This document shows, piece after piece, positions 33,727 through 42,371 of a stretch of DNA of 64,000 bases. The notes beneath the pieces are model-generated. The model was not told where the DNA came from. It made no database searches and saw nothing but the letters and a program-made list of their open reading frames with translations. This DNA comes from Streptomyces sp. NBC_01214. GTDB lineage: Bacteria > Actinomycetota > Actinomycetes > Streptomycetales > Streptomycetaceae. Made by a program: the position numbers and the translations under genes. The stretch spans positions 2,415,001-2,479,000 of the forward strand of contig NZ_JAPEOS010000002.1 in assembly GCF_026340975.1 (NCBI RefSeq), written 5' to 3'. Every line of letters starts with the position of its first letter. Position 1 is the first letter of the stretch.

Positions 33727-34965
33727 TTGACCGGCTCCCGTCCCCTGCGTCCGCGGCTGCGTGCCCTGCGGCCCGAAGCCTTCGGTGCGGACCCGTCCGG
33801 TGCCCGGCTGGAGCGGATCCGCCGCTCGCCGAACTTCGCCGACGGCGTTTTCCAGAACCCGGTCGGGGCCCGGAACAGGCCCTCGGGGTCGATGGCGGAG
33901 TTCGCGAAGATCTACTTCCACCGGGAGCAGCGGGTGCGGCGCAGCCCCGCCGCGCCGATCCCGGTCCACCCGACGACCCTCGCGGACCTGGCGAAGCCGC
34001 CCGCGAGCGGCCTGCGGCTGACCTGGATGGGGCACTCCAGCGTGCTCGCGGAGATCGACGGGCGCCGGGTGCTGTTCGATCCGGTGTGGGGCGAGCGGTG
34101 CTCCCCCTTCCCCTTCGCCGGCCCCAAGCGACTGCACCCGGTACCGGTCCCGCTCGCCTTGCTGGGCACGGTCGACGTCGTGGTCATCTCGCACGACCAC
34201 TACGACCACCTCGACCTGCCGACGATCAAGGCGCTGGCCGGGACGGACACGGTCTTCGCCGTTCCGCTGGGCGTCGGCGCGCACCTGGAGCGCTGGGGCG
34301 TACCGGCCGACCGGCTGCGCGAGCTGGACTGGAACGAGAGCACCAAGATCGCCGGTCTCTCGCTCACGGCCACCCCCGCCCGGCACTTCTGCGGCCGCGG
34401 CCTGCGCAACCAGCAGCACACCCTGTGGGCGTCCTGGGTCGTCGCGGGCGACGAGCACCGGATCTACCACAGCGGGGACACCGGCTACTTCCCGGGCTTC
34501 GAGGAGATCGGTGCCGAGCACGGGCCCTTCGACGCCACCATGATCCAGATCGGCGCCTACTCGGAGTACTGGCCCGACATCCACATGACGCCGGAGGAGG
34601 GCATGCGCGCCCACCTCGACCTGCAGGGCGGCACCCCCCGCGGGACGATGCTGCCGATCCACTGGGGCACCTTCAACCTGGCCCTGCACCCGTGGGACGA
34701 GCCGGGCGAGGGCACGCTGACCGCATCGGAGAACGCGGGCGCGGCCATCGCGCTCCCGATCCCGGGGCAGCCCTTCGAGCCCGGCTCGGCGGCTGCGCCC
34801 ACCGCACCGTGGTGGCGGCCCTTCGTCGCCGCCGGTCCGGCGGGCGGTCCCCTCGACGGCCGGGCGTCCGTGCCGCCGCTCGGGGCGGGCGCAGCGGCGG
34901 CTCCTGCACGGGTGGCGTCCGTGACCGCCGACGGTCAGGAGAAGTCGGAGTCCGTCGGCTCGTAA
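33727..34965 (+). CDS. Metallo-beta-lactamase-fold hydrolase, NAPE-PLD/UlaG-like
   Basis: A 412-residue protein. The metal motif is SHDHYDHLD, with MGHSSVLAEIDGRRVLFDP before it and YHSGDTGYF and PIHWGTF after it, as in NAPE-phospholipase-D-like MBL hydrolases. About 90 Ala/Pro-rich residues at the C-terminus go beyond the core. The start is TTG 33727 with GGAGG four bases upstream. The family hydrolyses phosphodiester bonds of phospholipid-like substrates; the actual substrate is not known. Confidence 0.9.
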   Translation: MTGSRPLRPRLRALRPEAFGADPSGARLERIRRSPNFADGVFQNPVGARNRPSGSMAEFAKIYFHREQRVRRSPAAPIPVHPTTLADLAKPPASGLRLTWMGHSSVLAEIDGRRVLFDPVWGERCSPFPFAGPKRLHPVPVPLALLGTVDVVVISHDHYDHLDLPTIKALAGTDTVFAVPLGVGAHLERWGVPADRLRELDWNESTKIAGLSLTATPARHFCGRGLRNQQHTLWASWVVAGDEHRIYHSGDTGYFPGFEEIGAEHGPFDATMIQIGAYSEYWPDIHMTPEEGMRAHLDLQGGTPRGTMLPIHWGTFNLALHPWDEPGEGTLTASENAGAAIALPIPGQPFEPGSAAAPTAPWWRPFVAAGPAGGPLDGRASVPPLGAGAAAAPARVASVTADGQEKSESVGS

Positions 34966-35023
34966 CGCACGGCTCCGGGGTGGGGACCGACCGCTCCGGC
35001 CCGGCCCGCCCCCGGACACACGC

Positions 35024-35058
35024 AAGGACCCCCGCCGGACGTACCCGCGGGGGTCCTT
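35024..35058. terminator. Bidirectional terminator between convergent genes
   Basis: A 12-bp perfect stem (35024-35035 with 35047-35058) and an 11-base loop. It lies between the plus-strand MBL gene and the minus-strand membrane-protein pair and can serve both. Confidence 0.85.
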
Positions 35059-35063
35059 CCGGC

Positions 35064-35192
35064 TCAGAGCCCGCGGCGTTCCCGAGCTCCCCGCCGCAGG
35101 CGCCTGATCCACTCCCTGAGGGCTTCGGACGTGGTCACGAGGCCGAACAGCGCGGAGGCCATGGCCGCCACGACGGCCACCCATTCATCCAT
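35064..35192 (-). CDS. 42-residue membrane protein
   Basis: An ORF of 42 codons (ATG 35192). One hydrophobic helix follows a short acidic N-terminus (MDEWVAVVAAMASALFGLV), and the tail is strongly basic (IRRLRRGARERRGL), predicting one membrane segment with the tail inside. Its start lies eight bases inside the upstream 183-residue membrane-protein gene, so the two are coupled, and a terminator follows. The size would make most gene finders miss it. No family recognised. Confidence 0.65.
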   Translation of the reverse strand: MDEWVAVVAAMASALFGLVTTSEALREWIRRLRRGARERRGL

Positions 35193-35736
35193 CACGGCGT
35201 GCAGCCTCCTTCGCGCAGATCCACGTGCTGCGTCCGGACGACACCAGGGCCGCGAGGAACAGGCACAGCGACTGATAGCCGACCACGGTCTTGAGCGCGT
35301 CGTTGCTGTCCGCGGTGGACGCCAGGAAGATCGCTGCGGCCAGGATGATGAGGTTCATCAGGGAGAGGTTGATCAGCTTGCCGTTCCCGCTCTTGCGCAG
35401 CTCCATCAGGGCCTGGACGAGGGCCTGGATCGTGACGCCGATGGAGACCAGGTAGAGCTGGGCCTTGCTCGCCATCTCCAGGAACTCGGGCTGAACGTAG
35501 CCCGCCGTCTGCCGGCCGGCAAGGAACTGGATGAGTGTCGGCATCAGCGCGAACAGGACCGAGGAGACGAGCCAGCCCCGGAGCTGCGCGAGCGCCTCCT
35601 TCTTGACGCGGTCTTCCAGGGCCGCCTGTGCGGCCACGGCCGCCGGATCGGGTGCGGCCGGAGTCGGGGCGGTCGTTCCCGTGGGGGACGGTGCCGGGGT
35701 GACACCTTCGCCCGAAGGGGGAACCGTTGTGGTCAT
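35185..35736 (-). CDS. Unrecognised four-helix membrane protein
   Basis: A 183-residue protein. A Pro/Thr/Ala-rich N-terminus of about 40 residues is followed by an amphipathic stretch and four hydrophobic helices at about residues 53-73, 91-110, 121-141 and 150-168. The ATG at 35736 has GGAG upstream. No motif or family recognised. The downstream 42-residue membrane protein overlaps its last codons. Small coupled membrane pairs can be holin-like, channel-like or sensor pairs, but nothing here decides among these. Confidence 0.75.
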   Translation of the reverse strand: MTTTVPPSGEGVTPAPSPTGTTAPTPAAPDPAAVAAQAALEDRVKKEALAQLRGWLVSSVLFALMPTLIQFLAGRQTAGYVQPEFLEMASKAQLYLVSIGVTIQALVQALMELRKSGNGKLINLSLMNLIILAAAIFLASTADSNDALKTVVGYQSLCLFLAALVSSGRSTWICAKEAARRDG

Positions 35737-36072
35737 TCGTCGTGCTCCAGAGGGTGGTTCAGCTACCGACAGCGACAGTTCTACCCCAAGTGACCGACAG
35801 CGGGGACGAGTTCCCACCGCCACGGCACGGTGCCGCCGCCGGCCCGGCGATCGGTGCCGGCCGGGGAGAGGCGCCGCCGGGGCGGTCCCACGGGGCCGAA
35901 CGGCGCATTCGGGCTGCTGTGCGAGCGCTCCACCGGGAGCGGGAAGCACCCCCGCGAAGTTCACCAACTGGCGTTCCGGGGTGCTGCGATGGGGTCTAGC
36001 GTGGGTATTCGGTGATCAACACCGGGCCCCGGGATCGCTGGGGGCCGGGCCCCACGTACCGAGGACGCCCAC
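35737..36072. other. Divergent intergenic region, no gene seen
   Basis: A 336-base stretch between the membrane pair and the conservon. No reading frame has a convincing start, and no clear promoter boxes could be picked out. A GC-rich inverted repeat-like segment lies at about 36025-36055 (gggccccggg, gggccgggcccc). It must hold promoters for both directions. Confidence 0.5.
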
Positions 36073-38112
36073 ATGTCCGGACTCCGCGCCGCCCGCCATG
36101 CCCCGTCGAGACACGTCGTCTCCGGTCCCGCCCGGCAGATACGCCCCCAGTTGGTGCGCGCCGCCCTGCTGCCCACGCTCGCCGCCGGGCTCAGCGGCGC
36201 CGCCGCGGTGATCTTCACCCTCCAGCTCGGCGGGGGAGCCGGCGACCGCGACGCCCGGCTGTGGCCGGTACTCACCGGCTGCGCCCTCCTCGTGGTCGGC
36301 GCACTCGCCGCGGCCCTGCTCGGGGCCCAGCGCGCCGCCAAGGCCGTACGGGACCGGTGCGAGGCGCTGCGCCGCTCCAGCGTGCGCGGCCGGGGCGAGC
36401 TGCGCACGGCCGCCGACCGGCTGGAACGGGGCGAGACCCCGCCGCGCCCGGTGCGCGGTGGGCCGAGCTCGCCGCTGCCCGGCGGGGACCCGGCCGGGAT
36501 GGACGAGTTCTGGCTGCTCTCCCAGGAGCTGCGGGGCGCCCGCGAACAGGCGCACACGACCCTCTTGCGGCTGGCCGGACCGGCCGCCCCGACCGACAGC
36601 GACCGCAAGATCGAGGTCTTCGTCAACCTCGCGCGCCGGCTCCAGTCCCTCGTGCACCGCGAGATCTCGCTGCTGGACGAGCTCGAGGACACGGTCGAGG
36701 ACCCGGACCTGCTCAAGGAGCTCTTCCACGTCGACCACCTCGCCACCCGCATCCGCCGGCACGCCGAGAACCTCGCCGTGCTGGGCGGCGCGGCGTCCCG
36801 CCGCCAGTGGACCAGGCCCATCGACCTGAGCGAGGTGCTCCGCTCCTCGGTCGCGGAGGTCGAGCAGTACACCCGGGTCAAGGTCGTGCCCCCGGCGGGC
36901 GGCAGCGTACGCGGCCACGCCGTCGCGGACGTGGTGCACCTGCTGGCCGAACTCGTCGAGAACGCCACGGTCTTCTCCGCCCCCGACACCGACGTGGTGC
37001 TGCGCGCCGAGCGGGTCACCGCCGGGATCGCCGTCGAGGTGGAGGACCGGGGACTCGGCATGCCGGCCGAGGAGCAGCACCGGATGAACGCCCTGCTCGG
37101 CGACCCCGACCAGATCAGCGTCCGGCACCTGCTGGCGGACGGCCGGATCGGCCTGTTCGTGGTGTCGGCGCTGGCCCGCCGGCACGGGATCGCGGTCGAG
37201 CTCAAGTCCAACATCTACGGCGGTGTGCTCGCGGTGCTGGTGCTGCCGCAGGAGCTGCTGGGCGCGGAGGCGCCCACCGCGGCCGATGCGGCGGGCGGCT
37301 CGCGGGCCACCTCGTGGGGGACCGGGCAGGGGGCGGCGGTGCCCCCGCTGGAGCCGGTACGGATGCCCCTGCCGACGCCCCGGCCGGAAGCTCGGCGGGC
37401 TTTCGGGGGCCCGGGGGCCGCAGCCCCGCACGACCCCGGGCCGCACCCCGCACCTGGGCTGCACCCCGCACCTGGGCTGCACCCCGGACCCGGGCTGCAC
37501 CCCGGACCCGGGCTGCACCCCGGACCCGGGCTGCACCCCGGACCCGCACCTGCACCCGCATCCCCGTCCCACTCCCCGTCCGCCCCCGTCCCCACCCCCG
37601 TCCCCGTCCCCGCCCCCGTCTCCGTGCCCGCCCCCGTCTCCGTGGCCGGCACCGGCACGCGGCCCGGGCCCGGAGCGGCGACCCCGTCGGAACCCGCGTC
37701 CCGGCCCGTGCCCCGGCCCCGGCCCGAGCCCCGGCCCCAGCCCCGTCCCGCGTCCCTGCCCGCGCCCCGGTCCGGGGCGACGGACGGGCCCGGGGCGGTG
37801 ACCTGGTCGGCGCCCGCTGCCGATCCCCGGATCGGGCCCGTGCCGGATCCATCGACCGGAGCGGTGGCCTGGTCGGCGCCGGCGCCGGCGCCCTGCCCGG
37901 CACCCGCGGCCGAGCCCGCACCGGACCGGCCCGCCACGGGCGACCGGCCGCGGCTGCCCCGGCGCCGCGCCCAGGAGCACCTCGCGCCCCAGCTGCGCGA
38001 GGCCCCCGCCCCCCGGCGGGCCGCGGCCCCCGAGCAGCCGGTGCACGACCCGGGCCTGATGGCCGCCTTCCAACGGGGCTTCGGCCTGGCCCAGTCGGAG
38101 AACCAGGTATGA
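36073..38112 (+). CDS. cvnA: Conservon sensor histidine kinase (CvnA-type)
   Basis: A 679-residue membrane-associated kinase-like protein. Two close hydrophobic helices (about residues 33-53 and 60-82) leave almost no extracellular domain. A coiled dimerisation region follows (FVNLARRLQSLVHREI), then an HATPase domain with N box LLAELVENATVF and DRGLGM. The last ~260 residues are Pro/Gly/Ala-rich and include a hexapeptide repeat. In conservons CvnA acts with CvnB, C and D, all present next door in order, as a membrane complex likened to G-protein signalling. Confidence 0.9.
   Translation: MSGLRAARHAPSRHVVSGPARQIRPQLVRAALLPTLAAGLSGAAAVIFTLQLGGGAGDRDARLWPVLTGCALLVVGALAAALLGAQRAAKAVRDRCEALRRSSVRGRGELRTAADRLERGETPPRPVRGGPSSPLPGGDPAGMDEFWLLSQELRGAREQAHTTLLRLAGPAAPTDSDRKIEVFVNLARRLQSLVHREISLLDELEDTVEDPDLLKELFHVDHLATRIRRHAENLAVLGGAASRRQWTRPIDLSEVLRSSVAEVEQYTRVKVVPPAGGSVRGHAVADVVHLLAELVENATVFSAPDTDVVLRAERVTAGIAVEVEDRGLGMPAEEQHRMNALLGDPDQISVRHLLADGRIGLFVVSALARRHGIAVELKSNIYGGVLAVLVLPQELLGAEAPTAADAAGGSRATSWGTGQGAAVPPLEPVRMPLPTPRPEARRAFGGPGAAAPHDPGPHPAPGLHPAPGLHPGPGLHPGPGLHPGPGLHPGPAPAPASPSHSPSAPVPTPVPVPAPVSVPAPVSVAGTGTRPGPGAATPSEPASRPVPRPRPEPRPQPRPASLPAPRSGATDGPGAVTWSAPAADPRIGPVPDPSTGAVAWSAPAPAPCPAPAAEPAPDRPATGDRPRLPRRRAQEHLAPQLREAPAPRRAAAPEQPVHDPGLMAAFQRGFGLAQSENQV
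37444..37551 (+). repeat. 18-bp tandem repeat inside cvnA
   Basis: Six units start at 37444, 37462, 37480, 37498, 37516 and 37534, the last diverging. Each encodes six residues: HPAPGL twice, HPGPGL three times, then HPGPAP. The first two units differ from the next three at the same positions, which suggests recent duplication. The repeat lies in the disordered tail and keeps the frame, so its copy number may vary between strains. Confidence 0.92.
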
Positions 38113-38150
38113 CCCCGACCCCTCCCCCCATCAGCAAGGAGCGCACCCCC

Positions 38151-38585
38151 ATGGGCGGCGATATGGCGACGAAGACCGGCGGCCGGCTCTCGGACCTCGA
38201 CTGGCTGCTCAGCGGCCTGGTGCAGCGCGTGCCGTACACGCGGAGCGCCGTACTCCTCACCGCCGACGGGCTCGTGACCTGCGTGCACGGGATGGACGCC
38301 GACAGCGCCGACCACATGGCCGCCCTCGCCTCCGGGCTGTACTCCCTGGGCCGCAGCGCCGGGGCCCGCTTCGCGGGCGGCGCCGAGGTGCGGCAGGTCG
38401 TGGTCGAACTCGACAGCGCGCTCGTCTTCGTCTCCGCGGCCGGATCCGGCACCTGTCTGGCCGTCCTGGCCGACCGGGAGGCGGACGCCGGGGTGCTCGG
38501 CTACGAGATGGCGATGCTGGTCAAGAGCGTACGTCCGTACCTCGCGGCCCCGCCGCGGCGGCCCGTCGCCGACACGGAGCGATGA
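38151..38585 (+). CDS. cvnB: Roadblock/LC7 domain protein (CvnB-type)
   Basis: A 144-residue roadblock/LC7-fold protein (DLDWLLSGLVQRVPYTRSAV... LAVLADREADAGVLGYEM). In conservons CvnB is thought to regulate the GTPase CvnD, like MglB with MglA. The ATG at 38151 has AAGGAG with nine bases of spacing; an ATG at 38109 overlapping the cvnA stop is also in frame. Its stop overlaps the next start. Confidence 0.92.
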   Translation: MGGDMATKTGGRLSDLDWLLSGLVQRVPYTRSAVLLTADGLVTCVHGMDADSADHMAALASGLYSLGRSAGARFAGGAEVRQVVVELDSALVFVSAAGSGTCLAVLADREADAGVLGYEMAMLVKSVRPYLAAPPRRPVADTER

Positions 38586-38995
38586 GGGTCCGCGGGACGG
38601 GGGCGTGCGCGAAGGCGCGGGACACACCGTGGCTCGACGACTCGGCGGGCCGCGTGATGCGCCCGTACACCGCCAGCGGGGGACGGACCAGGCCGGGCTT
38701 CACGCTCGACCTGCTCTCGCTGGTGACGGCGACCGGGGTGCGGCCGCACGTCCCGCTCGGGGCGGAGCACACGCTCGCCTTGCGGCTGTGCGCGGGCGTC
38801 CCCACCGTCACCGTCGCCGAGGTGGCCGGGCAGCTGCGGCTGCCCGCCGTCGTGGTGAAGGTGCTGCTGTCCGATCTGATGGAACACGGGGCCGTCGTCG
38901 CGCAGGCGCCGCGGTTCCCGGGCGGGAGCTCGTTCGCCGCCGACGACCGGTCCCTGCTCCTGGCGGTGCTCGATGGCCTACGTAAACGACTGTGA
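38582..38995 (+). CDS. cvnC: DUF742 protein (CvnC-type)
   Basis: A 137-residue DUF742 protein with the usual start VMRPYTASGGRTRP and a winged-helix-like segment (VAEVAGQLRLPAVVVKVLLSDLMEHG). ATGA overlap with cvnB and a 23-base overlap with cvnD. Its role in the conservon complex is not established. Confidence 0.93.
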   Translation: MRVRGTGACAKARDTPWLDDSAGRVMRPYTASGGRTRPGFTLDLLSLVTATGVRPHVPLGAEHTLALRLCAGVPTVTVAEVAGQLRLPAVVVKVLLSDLMEHGAVVAQAPRFPGGSSFAADDRSLLLAVLDGLRKRL

Positions 38996-39617
38996 CGGTC
39001 CCGCCCCCGCTCCGGCCCCGACCCCGGCGGCCGGAGCTCCGCCCGCGACCTTGAAGATCTTGGTCGCGGGCGGGTTCGGGGCGGGCAAGACCACCTTCGT
39101 GGGCGCCGTGAGCGAGATCGAACCGCTGAGCACGGAGGAACTCCTCAGCGGACTCGGCGCGGGCTTCGACCCGCTGCACGGCGTTCAGGAGAAGACCACG
39201 ACGACCGTGGCGCTCGACTTCGGCCGGATCACCCTGGACGAGCGCCACGTGCTCTACCTCTTCGGCACCCCGGGACAGCACCGCTTCTGGTTCCTCTGGG
39301 AGGAGCTGTGCGCGGGCGCGCTCGGGGCGGTGGTGCTCGCCGACACCCGCCGCCTGGACGACTGCTTCCCCGCCGTGGACTTCTTCGAGCGGCGCGGGAT
39401 CGGCTTCATCGTCGCCGTCAACGAGTTCGACGGCGGTCACCGCTACGGGCCCGACGAGGTCCGCGAAGCGGTGGGGCTCGGGCCCGAGGTGCCCGTCGTA
39501 CGGTGCGACGCGCGCCTGGCGAGCTCCGGGACGGGGACGCTGGCCGCCCTCGTCCGGCACCTGCTCTGCATGTCCACGGTCAGCTCTTCGTCTTCGGAGT
39601 CGGGGGAACCGCCATGA
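38973..39617 (+). CDS. cvnD: Ras-like GTPase (CvnD-type)
   Basis: A 214-residue small GTPase. P-loop is GGFGAGKTTF, the G3 region is FGTPGQHRFWF, and NEFDG stands where NKxD is usual, as in other CvnD proteins. It is similar in fold to MglA. The N-terminal 20 residues are Pro/Ala-rich. The start at 38973 lies inside cvnC. It should be the signalling output of the conservon. Confidence 0.93.
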   Translation: MAYVNDCDGPAPAPAPTPAAGAPPATLKILVAGGFGAGKTTFVGAVSEIEPLSTEELLSGLGAGFDPLHGVQEKTTTTVALDFGRITLDERHVLYLFGTPGQHRFWFLWEELCAGALGAVVLADTRRLDDCFPAVDFFERRGIGFIVAVNEFDGGHRYGPDEVREAVGLGPEVPVVRCDARLASSGTGTLAALVRHLLCMSTVSSSSSESGEPP

Positions 39618-40159
39618 CGTACTACGAATCGAACGGACACCTGCTGCTCACGCCGGTGGACCGGGAGGCACCCGCACGTGCCGTCCGGCTGCGCGAGCTG
39701 GGCCTGGGGGAGCGGACGGACGCCGAACTGGACGCCTTCGCGAGGCGCGTGGCCGACGCGCTCGGCGCACCGTACGCGGGGGTCAACTTCATCGGCGAGG
39801 AACGGCAGTTCTTCGCCGGGCTGCACCACGCCGCCGAAGCCCCGGCGAGCGGGTACCCGGCGCGCGTGCTGGCCCGCGACCACGGCTACTGCCCGCACGT
39901 GGTGGTGCGGCGGCGGGCGCTGGTGCTGGAGGACGTGCGGGACTTCGCGCGTTTCGCGGGCAACGCGGTGGTGGACGAGAGCGGGGTGCGGTCGTACGCG
40001 GGCGCGCCGCTGACGGACCGGCGCGGGATCGTCCTGGGCACGGTGTGCGCGGTGGACGTGGTGCCCCGCAAGTGGGGGACGGAGGGGCTCGCCACGGTGA
40101 AGGCGCTCGCGGCGGACCTGGTGGCGCTGGTGCACGAGCGGGAGGACCGGCGGGGGTGA
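39614..40159 (+). CDS. GAF-domain protein at the end of the conservon
   Basis: A 181-residue protein with one GAF domain (DAFARRVADALGAPYAGVNFIG... GVRSYAGAPLTDRRGIVLGTVCAVD). No output domain is attached. It overlaps cvnD by ATGA, so it is part of the operon. Several conservons end in an accessory gene such as a cytochrome P450 or GAF protein; a sensing role for a small ligand or redox state is likely but unproven. The Cys in YCPHVV could matter for redox. Confidence 0.88.
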   Translation: MTYYESNGHLLLTPVDREAPARAVRLRELGLGERTDAELDAFARRVADALGAPYAGVNFIGEERQFFAGLHHAAEAPASGYPARVLARDHGYCPHVVVRRRALVLEDVRDFARFAGNAVVDESGVRSYAGAPLTDRRGIVLGTVCAVDVVPRKWGTEGLATVKALAADLVALVHEREDRRG

Positions 40160-40230
40160 GCGGGTCTGTCAGTGGCGGGGGCTACGGTCGTCGGACAAGG
40201 GTTCACCGGTGGCTGGAGAGGAGAACCGGG

Positions 40231-40593
40231 ATGGCCACGACCGCACGGGACGTCCGCCTGATCGCGCTGTCGCTTCCGGACAGCAGCGAGAAGCTCGCCT
40301 GGGGCATGCCGACCTTCCGGGTGGGCGGGAAGATCTTCGTCTCGCTCGCCGACGACGACACCTCGATCGGGGTGAAGTGCCCCATGGAGGACCGGGCGGA
40401 GCTGATCGCGGCGGAGCCGGAGAAGTTCTTCCTGCGCCCGGGCCACGACGACCACTACGCCTGGATCCGGGTCCGACTCGAGGCCGTGCGGAACGAGGCC
40501 GAGCTGCGCTCCATCCTCACCGATTCCTGGCTCCAGGCGGCCCCCAAGCGCCTGATCGCCGCGCATCCGGAGCTGACCGCGGACACGGGCTGA
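40231..40593 (+). CDS. MmcQ/YjbR family protein
   Basis: A 120-residue CyaY-like-fold protein typical of MmcQ/YjbR (LALSLPDSSEKLAWGMPTFR-like opening, here with WGMPTFRVGGKIFVSL; then a C-terminal YAWIRVRL and LLxxSWxxxAPKRL pattern). The ATG at 40231 follows GAGAGGAGA. The family is described as DNA-binding, but its function is poorly known. Confidence 0.88.
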   Translation: MATTARDVRLIALSLPDSSEKLAWGMPTFRVGGKIFVSLADDDTSIGVKCPMEDRAELIAAEPEKFFLRPGHDDHYAWIRVRLEAVRNEAELRSILTDSWLQAAPKRLIAAHPELTADTG

Positions 40594-40709
40594 GGGCGGT
40601 GACACGGCCGCCCGGACCCGGAGACGGAAAGGTGCGCGCAAGCACCCCACGAAGTGCGGTATCGTTCTCCTGCGCGTTCAACCAGGGGAAACCCCAGGTC
40701 AGCGCGCAT

Positions 40710-40783
<74 letters not shown>

Positions 40784-40802
40784 CTCGAAAGAGTCGCAGA
40801 TC

Positions 40803-40836
40803 AGGGGCCGTTTCAGAGCAATCTGAAACGGCCCCT
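40803..40836 (+). terminator. Terminator after tRNA-Pro
   Basis: A 14-bp perfect stem (40803-40816 with 40823-40836), a 6-base loop, then tgatcgttttt. It ends tRNA transcription and faces the convergent integrase gene. Confidence 0.92.
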
Positions 40837-40882
40837 TGATCGTTTTTGGGGACCAGTTGGGGACCAATGCGCTCAGTGCGGG

Positions 40883-42118
40883 TCAGACGGCGGTAACGGC
40901 CGTGACTGGCAGCGAACGAGGTGCACGGAGCACCATGAGGTGCGCAGACAGCGCGGCACCAGCTGCCGTGATCTGGCCGGCGTCGGGGTGCAGGTAGCGC
41001 TGAGTGGTGGTCAGCGAGCCGTGTCCGGCGATCTTGCGCAGGACATGGAGGGGGACGCCTGCGTCGGCGAACCAGGTCAGCCCGGTGTGGCGCAGATCGT
41101 GTCGTCGAAGGTGCTCGAAACCGAGCTCGGTGACGACGTTGTCCCAGTGGGTGGCGTCGCGCAGGACGGCGGTGGAGATGCGTCCGCCGCGGGGGCCGAA
41201 GAAGATCCGGGCGTCTGGGCTGTCGCCGGCGGCGAGCAGGCGTTGAGCCACCATTGGCCGTACCTCTTCGATGAGGGGTACCTTGCGGGCGCGCTTTCCC
41301 TTGGTGGCCTTGTCGACGAGCCCGCCTCGGGCGGGGGTGGTCTGCCGTCGTACGGTCCAGATCCAGGTGTCGGTGTCGATGTCCTTGACGCGGACTCCGG
41401 AGACCTCGCCGATGCGGGCTGCCGTGGACGCGGCGAAAGTGACCACGTCGCCCCAGCCCTGGTACTGGCCGTATGAGCGAGCGACCAGGGCCTTGGCGAG
41501 GGTCTGGAGGGTCTCCCAGTCGGGCAAGGCGAGCGCACGCGGGTCGTTCAGCTCGTCCTCGACCTGCTGGTACTGGCGCTGCCAGCCGCTGACTCGCGCG
41601 GGGTTGACCTTGATGAGCCCGTCTCGAACGGCCTGCTCCATGACGCGAACGAGGACGGCGATGGTGTTCTTCACGGTGGAGCGGCTGTACTCGTCAGCGA
41701 TCCACCGGTAGACGGTGCGGTCCACTGCACCGTTGGTGATCATCCGAACCGGTAGATGCCCGAGGGAGGGCACTACGCGCAGACGCCAACCGGCCATATA
41801 GGGGTCGAGCGTCTTGAGCTCCAGTCCTCGAAGCGCGAGGTTCATGTTCGCGGTGCCGTAGTCGGCCAATGGCATGGTGGCAAGCGACGGGTTGACGCCG
41901 GCCTGAGCGGCCTCGACCAGGGCCGAGATCCACTCCTGGGCCTCGTCCTCGGTCTCCTTGGCTTCGGAGATGGACTTGCGGGACTTTGTCGTGGGGTCCC
42001 ACCAGCGCACCCGAGCTCGGTAGGGCGAAGGCCGGTTGGGTCGGTATTCGACATCAGCGGTGAGGCGGACGCCAACCGGCACGGCCTCGACGGCTGAAGC
42101 AGGTGTCGCTATCGCCAT
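40883..42118 (-). CDS. Tyrosine recombinase (integrase) of an element in tRNA-Pro
   Basis: A 411-residue phage-type integrase. Catalytic residues are visible: Arg in AARIGE, HDLRHT, GH in IAGHGSL, and the Tyr in TTQRYLH. An N-terminal SAM-like DNA-binding half precedes them. The ATG at 42118 stands one base after the excisionase stop. The gene ends 100 bases from the tRNA and points to it, the standard arrangement of an integrated actinomycete element (AICE or prophage), although no replication, transfer or structural genes follow. Confidence 0.93.
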   Translation of the reverse strand: MAIATPASAVEAVPVGVRLTADVEYRPNRPSPYRARVRWWDPTTKSRKSISEAKETEDEAQEWISALVEAAQAGVNPSLATMPLADYGTANMNLALRGLELKTLDPYMAGWRLRVVPSLGHLPVRMITNGAVDRTVYRWIADEYSRSTVKNTIAVLVRVMEQAVRDGLIKVNPARVSGWQRQYQQVEDELNDPRALALPDWETLQTLAKALVARSYGQYQGWGDVVTFAASTAARIGEVSGVRVKDIDTDTWIWTVRRQTTPARGGLVDKATKGKRARKVPLIEEVRPMVAQRLLAAGDSPDARIFFGPRGGRISTAVLRDATHWDNVVTELGFEHLRRHDLRHTGLTWFADAGVPLHVLRKIAGHGSLTTTQRYLHPDAGQITAAGAALSAHLMVLRAPRSLPVTAVTAV

Positions 42119-42119
42119 G

Positions 42120-42371
42120 TCAGGCCGCCTGTTCGGGATCGACACGGCGACTGCGCAGCCAGTGTTCGACGTCAATCGCGCTGTACAGGGTGATGCGATC
42201 GGACACATGGACGAACGGCGGCCCTTGCAGGGGGCGTGCAGTGCGCCAGCGACGGAGCGTGGAGGGATCGAGGTTCAAGATGCCCGCGAGTTCGTCGGTC
42301 GTTAGCCATTTGCCGGTGACCAGGTCGGGGGAAACGTTTCGTCCGCTCTTCGCGGATTCCTGGGATGACAT
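42120..42371 (-). CDS. Excisionase/MerR-like helix-turn-helix protein
   Basis: An 83-residue DNA-binding protein (WLTTDELAGILNLDPSTLRRWR, then DRITLYSAIDVEHWLRSRRV), the usual partner of the downstream integrase. The ATG at 42371 follows AAGGA by six bases. It should direct excision or regulate the integrase gene one base downstream. Confidence 0.88.
   Translation of the reverse strand: MSSQESAKSGRNVSPDLVTGKWLTTDELAGILNLDPSTLRRWRTARPLQGPPFVHVSDRITLYSAIDVEHWLRSRRVDPEQAA

Noticed and set aside
37444..37551. Short repeats that could suggest a CRISPR array
   Set aside because: Units are contiguous without spacers, in frame within cvnA and encode a hexapeptide.
38109..38150. Upstream ATG 38109 as the cvnB start
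   Set aside because: It overlaps the cvnA stop nicely, but the ATG at 38151 has a much better ribosome-binding site; the choice is not certain.
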